Positions 1 to 8,742 of a DNA stretch of 19,403 nucleotides are shown one piece after another. The translations under genes were made by a program, and so were the position numbers. This DNA is from DASRSS01 sp035656335. Its GTDB lineage: Bacteria; Actinomycetota; Actinomycetes; Mycobacteriales; Jatrophihabitantaceae. The notes beneath the pieces were generated by a model that saw nothing but the letters and a program-made list of their open reading frames with translations, searched no databases and was not told the origin of the DNA. The DNA lies in contig DASRSS010000276.1 in assembly GCA_035656335.1 (NCBI GenBank), positions 1 through 19,403 on the forward strand. Direction: 5' to 3'. Every line of letters starts with the position of its first letter. Position 1 is the stretch's first letter.

Positions 1-373
1 AGTGCTCGCCGCACACGCCGGCCATGCCGTCGTCGGGCAGCACGGTGTACGCCTTCGGGAACAGCTTCGTGCGGTTCCACTCGTCCAGCAGCAGCGCGAG
101 CGGTCCGCGCATCTCCACCGAGAAGCGCCGGTTCATGTACAGCCGCGCCTGCAGCACCTCGTGCCGCTCGCCGTACAGGAAGAAGTAGACGCTGCACTTC
201 TCCCAGCGCACGACCAGGTCGCCGTCGTCGTCGATCTGGTGCTTGAGCCCGTACTCGTCCAGCACCTGCTGGACGAGCGCGATCGACGGCAGCACCATCG
301 TGCCGCCGTCGGGTTCGCGACCGCGTGACGCCAGCGTGTCCGCCGGCCGGTCACGGGCACGTCGCCGGAACAT
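1..373 (-). CDS. YbjN-domain protein, C-terminus cut by the window edge
   Basis: Partial gene of 124 visible codons that runs off the left edge. The ATG at 373 gives MFRRRARDRP and then a conserved-looking core with MVLPSIALVQQVLDEYGL, IDDDGDLVVRWE, YFFLYGERHEVLQARLY and LLLDEWNRTKLFPKAY. The pattern of a small alpha/beta fold with acidic turns, an aromatic strand and a 'WN..KLFPKAY' helix fits the YbjN/type III chaperone-like family (putative sensory transduction regulator). The biochemical role of that family is not settled. An internal ATG at 298 could be the true start, because homologous sequence seems to begin there and neither start has a strong ribosome site. It lies 6 nt after the ppdK stop, so it is probably the last gene of the ppdK transcript. 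The family call is from recognition of the pattern only. Confidence 0.7.
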   Translation of the reverse strand, partial: MFRRRARDRPADTLASRGREPDGGTMVLPSIALVQQVLDEYGLKHQIDDDGDLVVRWEKCSVYFFLYGERHEVLQARLYMNRRFSVEMRGPLALLLDEWNRTKLFPKAYTVLPDDGMAGVCGEH

Positions 374-379
374 CGCGGC

Positions 380-3061
<2,682 letters not shown>

Positions 3062-3099
3062 ATCGCGCTCCTGACGGTCGACGATGCGGCTCCTGCTTG

Positions 3100-3105
3100 A
3101 GCCTA
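3100..3105 (-). promoter_or_regulatory. Candidate -10 box for ppdK
   Basis: On the minus strand TAGGCT fits the actinobacterial TAnnnT -10 pattern. It would place the transcript start roughly 30 nt before the ppdK ATG, leaving room for the AGGAGC ribosome site. No clear -35 hexamer is visible, so this is a weak inference. Confidence 0.3.
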
Positions 3106-3167
3106 GTTGCCCGCGCGAGCGCCGTCTCAGGCGTGCGCGCCGTAACCGGTTGCAGTGAGAACGAGCA

Positions 3168-3208
3168 CTATCCGCCGCTGTCGGGTTCGGCTATCCCCCG
3201 CTGTCGGG
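3168..3208. repeat. 23-bp tandem duplication at the dus 3' end
   Basis: The 18-base block at 3168-3185 (CTATCCGCCGCTGTCGGG) is repeated at 3191-3208 with one mismatch, a period of 23 nt. The second copy holds the dus stop codon and the last codons (PDSGG). The first copy, downstream of the stop, would encode PDSGG plus a stop again. This looks like a small tandem duplication of the gene end with no obvious function. Confidence 0.7.
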
Positions 3209-4354
3209 CAGCTCGGCGCCGGACGGGACGGCGCGGGAACCGCGCGAGGCGAGCCAGCCGTCCGGCAGCGCGACCGGCCGGGTGCCGGTGGTGCGCCCGC
3301 GCGGCTGGCCGAGCACCGCGGCGGGGAAGGGCTGGTCGAGATCCAGCTGCGCCATCAGGTCGTCCAGCTCGGCCAGGCTGGACGCGGACGCCATCGCGCG
3401 GCGCAGGTCGCTGCCCACCGAGAACCCCTTGAGGTACCAGGCGACGTGCTTGCGGAAGTCGGTGACTCCGCGCTCCTCGTCGTCCAGCCACTCGGCCAGC
3501 AGCACCGCGTGCCGGCGCATGATCGCCGCGACCTCGGCCAGCCCCGGCATCAGCCGCTCGGGCCGCCCGGCGAACGCGGCCGCCAGGTCGGCGAACAGCC
3601 ACGGCCGCCCCAGGCAACCGCGTCCGACGACGACTCCGGCGCAGCCGGTCTCGCGGACCATGCGCAGCGCGTCGTCGGCCTCCCAGATGTCCCCGTTGCC
3701 GAGCACCGGGATGTCCAGCAGCGACACGAGCTCGGCGATCGGTTCCCAGTTCGCCGTCCCGCCGTAGAACTGCGCGGCGGTGCGGCCGTGCAGTGCGACG
3801 TGGGCGACGCCGGCGTCCTGGGCGCGCAGCGCCGCGTCCCGATAGGTGTGGTGCTCGGCGTCGATCCCGATGCGCATCTTGACGGTCACCGGCACCGCGC
3901 CGGCCGCGTTGCGCACGGCCGCGGTGACGATCTCGTCGAACAGGTCGATCCGCCACGGCAGCGCGGAGCCGCCGCCCCTGCGGGTGACCTTGGGCACCGG
4001 GCAATCAAAGTTGAGGTCGACGTGGTCGGCGAGGTCCTCGTCCACGATCATGCGGACGGCCGCGCCCACGATCGCCGGGTCGACGCCGTACAGCTGGATC
4101 GACCGCGGCGACTCGTCCGGCTCGAACGCGATTAGCCGCATCGTCTTGGCGTTGCGCTCGACCAGCGCCCGCGTCGTGATCATCTCCGAGACGAACAGCC
4201 CGTCGCCGGGCACGCCCGCCGAGGCCATCTGCTCGCGGCACAGCCGCCGGAACGCGGTGTTCGTGATCCCCGCCATCGGCGCGAGGACTACTGGAGGGTC
4301 GGCGACGACGCGGTCGGACAGCTCGAGCCGCGCACCCAACGCAGACGTCGTCAT
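3191..4354 (-). CDS. dus: tRNA-dihydrouridine synthase, DusB/Nifr3 type
   Basis: Reduces specific uridines of tRNA to dihydrouridine using FMN and NADPH. The 387-residue product has the Dus barrel: APMAGITN (25-32), NFDCPVPKVTRRGGG with catalytic Cys118, TVKMRIG (Lys159), ALHGRTAAQFYGG, LGNGDI and GRGCLGRPW for FMN phosphate binding, then a helical C-terminal domain. The ATG at 4354 was chosen because GGAGGT lies 9 nt upstream and the Dus homology begins soon after. The frame stays open further upstream but there it overlaps vapC. The ATG overlaps the vapC stop by 4 nt (ATGA), so dus is probably coupled to the toxin gene. Which uridine is modified cannot be told from sequence. The C-terminal tail after about residue 340 is low-complexity and lineage-specific. 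Confidence 0.95.
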   Translation of the reverse strand: MTTSALGARLELSDRVVADPPVVLAPMAGITNTAFRRLCREQMASAGVPGDGLFVSEMITTRALVERNAKTMRLIAFEPDESPRSIQLYGVDPAIVGAAVRMIVDEDLADHVDLNFDCPVPKVTRRGGGSALPWRIDLFDEIVTAAVRNAAGAVPVTVKMRIGIDAEHHTYRDAALRAQDAGVAHVALHGRTAAQFYGGTANWEPIAELVSLLDIPVLGNGDIWEADDALRMVRETGCAGVVVGRGCLGRPWLFADLAAAFAGRPERLMPGLAEVAAIMRRHAVLLAEWLDDEERGVTDFRKHVAWYLKGFSVGSDLRRAMASASSLAELDDLMAQLDLDQPFPAAVLGQPRGRTTGTRPVALPDGWLASRGSRAVPSGAELPDSGG

Positions 4355-4749
4355 TCGGTCACCACCTCCAAACCACAGTGCCGGGAGATGACGTCGTAGT
4401 CCCGATCCCGGTGCAGCACGGGCAGACGGTTCCGGAGCGCAATCGCCGCGACGAGGCAATCCGTCAGTTGCCGCGGCGTCTCACCGGCGCGGCGGCACTG
4501 CCGGTAGATCGCTGCCGCGGCGACAGCGTCTGATCGCCTGCGCTGGGGCAGGTAGCGACACCCATCGACGGCGCGGCGCGCCTTAGCGAGCTGCGGCTCT
4601 TCATTGGCTCCAGCCAGCAGTTCCATGATGATCAGGTCGGTTGTCGCGACCTCATCGGCGTCAAGCCGGCGGCGCATGGCACGGGCTATTGGGCTGCCCG
4701 TTCGGCGAAAGAACTCGATCCACGCCGAGCTGTCTGCGAGGACGACCAT
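4351..4749 (-). CDS. vapC: VapC-type PIN-domain ribonuclease toxin
   Basis: Predicted toxin of a type II VapBC pair: a Mg-dependent RNase which in studied cases cleaves tRNA or rRNA. The 132-residue length is typical. The PIN active-site acidic residues are all present: Asp6 in VLADSSAWIEF, Glu43 in IIMELLAG, Asp97 in QLTDCLVAAIA, and Asp115/Asp117 in HRDRDYDVI. The ATG at 4749 shares one base with the vapB stop (TGATG), so antitoxin and toxin are translated together. The 3' end overlaps dus by 4 nt, which ties a housekeeping tRNA-modification gene to the toxin message. The active site looks intact, so a functional nuclease is expected. The RNA target cannot be predicted from this sequence. 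Confidence 0.92.
   Translation of the reverse strand: MVVLADSSAWIEFFRRTGSPIARAMRRRLDADEVATTDLIIMELLAGANEEPQLAKARRAVDGCRYLPQRRRSDAVAAAAIYRQCRRAGETPRQLTDCLVAAIALRNRLPVLHRDRDYDVISRHCGLEVVTE
4364..4369 (-). promoter_or_regulatory. Ribosome binding site of dus, inside vapC
   Basis: GGAGGT on the minus strand lies 9 nt before the ATG at 4354 and within the last codons of vapC. It decides the dus start and allows translation of dus from the vapBC message. Confidence 0.7.
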
Positions 4750-4967
4750 CAGTCGAAGGGCACGAATTCGGGGCGTAGATCGGCCAGTTCCAATCCGTCG
4801 CCGCCCCAGCCCATGCCCTCCATGGCGCTGATCTCCTCCGCGGTCAGCGGCCTACGGCGCAGCTGGTTCAAGGCGAAGTTCACCGCCTCCCGCTTCGTGT
4901 GCAGGCCGAAGCGCTCCATAACGTCGGCGACGGCCTCGTCGTCGATGTCGATGTTCGTCCGGCTCAT
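4749..4967 (-). CDS. vapB: VapB-type antitoxin
   Basis: Small 72-residue partner of vapC. The N-terminal part, MSRTNIDIDDEAVADVMERF followed by TKREAVNFALNQLRR, is the ribbon-helix-helix DNA-binding pattern of the VapB/DUF2191 antitoxin type. The C-terminal part from about residue 45 (EEISAMEGMGWGGDGLELADLR) is the acidic and aromatic tail expected to wrap the toxin. The ATG at 4967 was preferred over the upstream frame-matched codon at 4982 because the antitoxin pattern starts MSRTNI and the upstream codon lies within the operator palindrome. The stop overlaps the vapC start by one base. The protein probably represses its own operon through the palindrome at 4969-4994. Confidence 0.88.
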   Translation of the reverse strand: MSRTNIDIDDEAVADVMERFGLHTKREAVNFALNQLRRRPLTAEEISAMEGMGWGGDGLELADLRPEFVPFD

Positions 4968-4968
4968 G

Positions 4969-4994
4969 ACACCACGATACACCTCGTGGTGTAT
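4969..4994. promoter_or_regulatory. Overlapping palindromes: probable VapB operator
   Basis: Two overlapping inverted repeats are visible. ACACCACGA (4969-4977) and TCGTGGTGT (4984-4992) are perfect 9-base arms with a 6-base gap. ATACACC (4977-4983) and GGTGTAT (4988-4994) are perfect 7-base arms with a 4-base gap. The element starts 2 nt upstream of the vapB ATG and covers the candidate -10 box, as expected for a self-repressing ribbon-helix-helix antitoxin. That it is bound by VapB or VapBC is inference. Confidence 0.75.
4974..4979 (-). promoter_or_regulatory. Candidate -10 box of vapBC (leaderless)
   Basis: TATCGT on the minus strand lies inside the palindrome and 6 nt before the vapB ATG. 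At this spacing transcription would start at or next to the A of the ATG, giving a leaderless mRNA. No ribosome site is visible upstream. Confidence 0.5.
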
Positions 4995-5006
4995 GCGCCT
5001 GCGGCG

Positions 5007-6389
5007 TCAGCAGCCGGGCAGGCGGGCGGCCAGGAACGACTCCACCTGGTCCAGCGCGATGCGCTCCTGCGTCATCGAGTCCCGCTCGCGGACGGTGACG
5101 GCGCGGTCCTCGAGCGAGTCGAAGTCGACCGTGACGCAGAACGGCGTGCCGATCTCGTCCTGCCGGCGGTACCGGCGGCCGATCGCCTGCGCGTCGTCGA
5201 ACTCGACGTTCCAGTTGCGCCGCAGCTGGGCCGCGAGATCGCGCGCCACGGGCGACAGGTCCGCGTTGCGCGACAGCGGCAGCACGGCGGCCTTCACCGG
5301 GGCGAGCCGGCGGTCCAGCCGCAGCACGGTGCGCTTCTCCATCACGCCTTTGGCGTTCGGCGCCTCGTCCTCGGTGTACGCGTCCAGCAGGAACGCCAGC
5401 ACGGCCCGGGTCAGGCCGGCGGCCGGCTCGATCACGTACGGAGTCCAGCGCTCGTTCTTCTCCTGGTCGAAGTAGGTCAGGTCGACGCCGGAGTGCTTCT
5501 TGTGCGTGGACAGGTCGAAGTCGGTGCGGTTCGCGATGCCCTCGAGCTCGGCGAACTCACTGCCGCCGAAACGGAACCGGTATTCGATGTCGACGGTCCG
5601 CTTCGAGTAGTGCGACAGCTTCTCCTTCGGGTGCTCGTAGTACCGAAGGTTGTCCGGGTTGATGCCGAGGTCGGTGTACCAGTTCCAGCGCTGCTCGAGC
5701 CAGTACTCGTGCCACTTCTCGTCCGTGCCCGGCTCGACGAAGAACTCCATCTCCATCTGCTCGAACTCGCGGGTGCGGAAGATGAAGTTGCCCGGAGTGA
5801 TCTCGTTGCGGAAGCTCTTGCCGGTCTGCGCGATGCCGAACGGCGGCTTCTTGCGCGCGGTGGTCATCACGTTCAGGAAGTTGACGAAGATGCCCTGCGC
5901 GGTCTCCGGGCGTAGGTAGTGGACGCCCTCCTCGGACTCGACGGGGCCGAGGTAGGTCTTGAGCATCATGTTGAAGTCGCGCGGCTCGGTCCACTGCCCG
6001 CGGGTACCGCAGTTCGGGCACGGGATGTCCTTCAGGCCGTTCTCGGGAGCCTTGCCGTGCTTGGCCTCGTAGGCCTCCTCCAGCTGGTCGGCGCGGTTGC
6101 GCTTGTGGCAGCTCAGGCACTCGACCAGGGGGTCGGTGAACACGTCCAGGTGGCCGGAGGCGCGCCACACGTCCGTCGCCAGGATCACCGCGGAGTCCAG
6201 GCCGACGACGTCCTCGCGCGCGGTGACCATCGCCTTCCACCACTGCCGGCGGACGTTCTCCTTCAGCTCGACACCGAGCGGCCCGTAGTCCCACGCCGAG
6301 CGGGTACCGCCGTAGATCTCGCTGGACGGGAAGACGAAGCCGCGCCGCTTGCTCAGATTGACGACGGCGTCGTTTCGATCGACGGGCAC
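5007..6389 (-). CDS. glyS: Glycyl-tRNA synthetase, class II alpha2 type
   Basis: Charges tRNA-Gly with glycine. The 460-residue single-chain form is the dimeric type found in actinobacteria. Visible landmarks are KRRGFVFPSSEIYGG (15-28) and WDYGPLG at the N-terminus. A zinc-binding insertion has Cys91/Cys94 (CLSCH) and Cys124/Cys127 (CPNCG). Motif 2 is around FRNEITPGNFIFRTREFEQM (193-212) and motif 3 is EPAAGLTRAVLAFLL. The C-terminal anticodon-binding domain follows with VTVDFDSLEDRAVTVRERD. The GTG at 6389 has CTGGAG about 6-7 nt upstream. The start lies inside the end of the PAP2 gene (37-nt overlap), so expression may depend on upstream transcription from uppS. Thirty-nine bases separate its stop from vapB. 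Confidence 0.97.
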   Translation of the reverse strand: MPVDRNDAVVNLSKRRGFVFPSSEIYGGTRSAWDYGPLGVELKENVRRQWWKAMVTAREDVVGLDSAVILATDVWRASGHLDVFTDPLVECLSCHKRNRADQLEEAYEAKHGKAPENGLKDIPCPNCGTRGQWTEPRDFNMMLKTYLGPVESEEGVHYLRPETAQGIFVNFLNVMTTARKKPPFGIAQTGKSFRNEITPGNFIFRTREFEQMEMEFFVEPGTDEKWHEYWLEQRWNWYTDLGINPDNLRYYEHPKEKLSHYSKRTVDIEYRFRFGGSEFAELEGIANRTDFDLSTHKKHSGVDLTYFDQEKNERWTPYVIEPAAGLTRAVLAFLLDAYTEDEAPNAKGVMEKRTVLRLDRRLAPVKAAVLPLSRNADLSPVARDLAAQLRRNWNVEFDDAQAIGRRYRRQDEIGTPFCVTVDFDSLEDRAVTVRERDSMTQERIALDQVESFLAARLPGC

Positions 6390-7468
6390 TGGTTCTCCAG
6401 AGTTGCGGTGTCGGATGGCGCCTCAAGGGTATCCGCCGCCTTGCGCCGCGCGTGCCAGCGCTCGATCCGGTTGGCCGCCAGGGTGATCAGCACCGCGGCG
6501 AGCGCCCCGGCGAGGCAGTCCGTGACGTAGTGCTCGGCCGAGTACACCAGGCTGAACGTCATCAGCAGCGGGTACGCGACGAGCAGCGGGCGCCACCACT
6601 TGTTCAGGCGCGGCCACATGAAGATGCAGAACAGCAGCGTGCCGGCCAGGTGCAGGGACGGGATCGCCGCGACCTGGTCGGCGGTGCCCTGGCCCTTGTC
6701 GATCAGGCTCTTGGCGGCCTTCAGGTGCAGCTCGAAGAATCCGCGGGTGGAGATCCGCTCGACCCACGGGTGCGCACCGGGCAGGTGGGTGGTCATCGCG
6801 CCGAGCACGCCGCCGTGGCGGTGCGGGTCGGGGTAGTACATGCACCACGCGTTGCTGGGGTGGTTCGCCACCTCCGCCGCGGTGCAGTTCGCGGCGGCCC
6901 ACGGCGGCGCGGACGGGATCAGCGCGAAGATCGTGAACCCGAACAGCGACAGCGAGACGAAGCGCAGCGACCAGCGGTAGAAGTCCGCGCGGCTGCGCAG
7001 CCACAGCACGCCGGCCGTCAGGTAGGGCAGGAAGAAGAACGAGAAGTAGCACAGGCAGACCACGACGTCGTACCAGCGCACGTCCGGGTGCTTGAGGTGC
7101 TCCTGCAGCCAGACGGTCGGCTCGTGCCCGAAGAACAGCGCCTTGTCGATGTCGACCTGGGGGTGCCACCAGGTCGGCATGCCGAGCCCGTCCGACAGGC
7201 CGCGCAGGTAGTCGTACGCGATCAGCACGCCGGCGAACGGCAGGAAGTCGACGGCGACCCACAGCAGCCAGATCGGGTGCCGGCCGACGCTGTACGCGAG
7301 CAGGCCGAGGCCCATCCAGAGAATGATGCCCTCGCGGTCGAACGGCAGGCCGTTGACGACGCACTCCCGGGTCAGGAACGCGACCCACGTCAGTCCCGCG
7401 ATCCAGCGCGCCGCCCGCAACGCCTTGCCGGTACGGGTCTCGATCGGGAACCACTCCGACCGGCTCAT
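6353..7468 (-). CDS. PAP2-family membrane phosphatase/phosphotransferase, AUR1-like
   Basis: A 371-residue protein with several hydrophobic stretches (roughly 45-60, 65-85, 133-157, 168-185, 270-285, 293-310 and 314-332), so an integral membrane enzyme. The PAP2 active-site blocks are PSAPPW (185-190), AIPSLHLAG with His273, and YSAEHYVTDCLAG with His313 and Asp317. The PSAPPW and HYVTD forms resemble the AUR1/inositol-phosphotransferase branch. The substrate is unknown: an isoprenoid or lipid phosphate and a phosphoinositol lipid are both possible. The ATG at 7468 has GGGGAG upstream and overlaps the ABM-gene stop (ATGA). The gene sits in a chain with uppS, so a role in undecaprenyl diphosphate recycling is a reasonable but unproven guess. 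The polar C-terminal tail overlaps glyS by 37 nt. Confidence 0.9.
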   Translation of the reverse strand: MSRSEWFPIETRTGKALRAARWIAGLTWVAFLTRECVVNGLPFDREGIILWMGLGLLAYSVGRHPIWLLWVAVDFLPFAGVLIAYDYLRGLSDGLGMPTWWHPQVDIDKALFFGHEPTVWLQEHLKHPDVRWYDVVVCLCYFSFFFLPYLTAGVLWLRSRADFYRWSLRFVSLSLFGFTIFALIPSAPPWAAANCTAAEVANHPSNAWCMYYPDPHRHGGVLGAMTTHLPGAHPWVERISTRGFFELHLKAAKSLIDKGQGTADQVAAIPSLHLAGTLLFCIFMWPRLNKWWRPLLVAYPLLMTFSLVYSAEHYVTDCLAGALAAVLITLAANRIERWHARRKAADTLEAPSDTATLENQCPSIETTPSSI

Positions 7469-7800
7469 CCGGCGGCTCCCCGGTCGCTGTCCCGCTCTAT
7501 CGCCGCCCCGCCGGGCGCCACCTCCAGCAGCGGCTCGAAGCTGCTGGGCAGGTCGACCGCGTCCGCGAGCAGCGTGCTCGCGTGCAGCTTCACCTCGTAG
7601 TTGCCGAGCGCGCGCCGGTAGGAGCCCACGTTCTCCCACTCGGTGATCAGCACCCAGTCCGTGTCGTCGTCCGTCGAGCGGCCGAGGCTGCCGCGCAGGT
7701 AGCCGGGCCGCGCGGCCAGAGCCGCGAGCGCCGTCCGGGCACGCTCGAGGAACTCGCTGGGGTCACCGCCGGACGCCGTGAAGTGGGCCACCGAGATCAC
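7465..7800 (-). CDS. ABM-domain (antibiotic biosynthesis monooxygenase-like) small protein
   Basis: A 111-residue protein starting with GTG at 7800, which overlaps the uppS stop by 4 nt (GTGA). The sequence VISVAHFTA, FLERARTALAALAARPGYL, WVLITEWENVGSYRRALGNY and VKLHASTLLADAV matches the small ferredoxin-like dimeric alpha/beta-barrel (ABM) fold: a beta strand, a helix ending before a PGY turn, a strand with the E-W pair, then a helix. Members range from quinol monooxygenases to heme-degrading enzymes, and many have no known function. No substrate can be named. The tight coupling on both sides (uppS before, PAP2 after) argues for co-expression with cell-wall lipid carrier genes. The last 20 residues look disordered. 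Confidence 0.8.
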   Translation of the reverse strand: MISVAHFTASGGDPSEFLERARTALAALAARPGYLRGSLGRSTDDDTDWVLITEWENVGSYRRALGNYEVKLHASTLLADAVDLPSSFEPLLEVAPGGAAIERDSDRGAAG

Positions 7801-8648
7801 GCGCGCTCCTCCGCGGTGGCTGCCGGCGCGGACGGTGACGGCGCGGCCACCGGACCGGCCTTGCCGAAGCGGCGGTTGCGCTGCGCGTACGCCTCGCACG
7901 CGGCCCACAGGTGGGTGCGGTCGAAGTCCGGCCACGGCGTGTCCACGAACACGAACTCGGCGTACGTCGACTGCCAGACCAGGAAGTTCGACGCGCGCTG
8001 CTCGCCGGACGTGCGTATGAACAGGTCCACGTCGGGCAGGCCCGGCTCGTCCAGGTGCGCATCGATCGTCCGCTCGTCGATCTTGGCCGGGTTGATGCGT
8101 CCGGCCGTCGCGTCCGCCGCGATGCGCCGGACCGCGTCGACGATCTCGGCCCGACCGCCGTAGTTCACGCAGAACTGCAGGGTCAGCCGGTCGTTTTCGC
8201 GCGTGTACTGCTCGGCGTCTTCGAGCTGGTCGATCACGCTGCGCCACAGCCGCGGCCGCCGGCCAGCCCAGCGGATGCGCACGCCCAGCTCGGCCAGCTC
8301 ATCGCGCCGGCGGCGGATGACGTCCTTGTTGAAGCCCATGAGGAAGCGCACCTCCTCCGGCGAGCGGCGCCAGTTCTCGGTGGAGAACGCGTACGCCGAC
8401 ACCGTCGAGACGCCGAGCTGCATGGCGCCGTAGAGGACGTCCATCAGGCTCGCCTCACCCGCGCGGTGTCCCTCGATCCGGGGCAGACCGCGCGCGTGCG
8501 CCCAGCGCCCGTTGCCGTCCATGACGATCGCGACGTGTCTGGGAATCAGCTCGGCGGGCAGTTTCGGCGGCTGCGCGCCGGACGGATGCGGAGGCGGATC
8601 CGGCCAGCTGCGCGGGCTGTCACCTCGTCCGCGCAGCCACGTTGTCAC
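7797..8648 (-). CDS. uppS: Cis-prenyl diphosphate synthase (undecaprenyl/decaprenyl diphosphate synthase)
   Basis: Condenses isopentenyl diphosphate onto an allylic primer to make the long polyprenyl diphosphate carrier for peptidoglycan and other wall polymers. The product from GTG 8648 is 283 residues. HVAIVMDGNGRWA carries the catalytic Asp (residue 44 from this start), followed by GLPRIEGHRAG, YAFSTENWRRSPEEV, and the C-terminal signature LFIRTSGEQRASNFLVWQ and YAEFVFVDTPWPDF. The proline-rich N-terminal tail and the alanine-rich C-terminus are extra to the core. The GTG at 8648 was chosen over an upstream frame-matched codon at 8705 because the promoter-like TACGGT ends 6 nt before it. 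Chain length of the product (C50 or C55) cannot be read directly. The next gene overlaps its stop. Confidence 0.95.
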   Translation of the reverse strand: MTTWLRGRGDSPRSWPDPPPHPSGAQPPKLPAELIPRHVAIVMDGNGRWAHARGLPRIEGHRAGEASLMDVLYGAMQLGVSTVSAYAFSTENWRRSPEEVRFLMGFNKDVIRRRRDELAELGVRIRWAGRRPRLWRSVIDQLEDAEQYTRENDRLTLQFCVNYGGRAEIVDAVRRIAADATAGRINPAKIDERTIDAHLDEPGLPDVDLFIRTSGEQRASNFLVWQSTYAEFVFVDTPWPDFDRTHLWAACEAYAQRNRRFGKAGPVAAPSPSAPAATAEERA

Positions 8649-8654
8649 TCCGAT

Positions 8655-8660
8655 ACCGTA
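8655..8660 (-). promoter_or_regulatory. Candidate -10 box of uppS (leaderless)
   Basis: TACGGT on the minus strand fits TAnnnT and lies 6 nt before the GTG at 8648. No convincing ribosome site lies between, so a leaderless transcript is likely. The divergent arylsulfotransferase-like gene begins 95 nt away. Confidence 0.4.
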
Positions 8661-8742
8661 CCGAGAGGTGCTCCGGCGCCCTGCGAACGCTGCTCTTCGT
8701 CCCACAGGCGGCTACCAGCCACGACCCCACGGTGCGTAGACG

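Noticed and set aside
3142..3152. The palindrome AACCGGTT near 3144 in the dus-ppdK gap as an operator
   Set aside because: An 8-base palindrome alone is common, and no second site or regulator nearby supports it.
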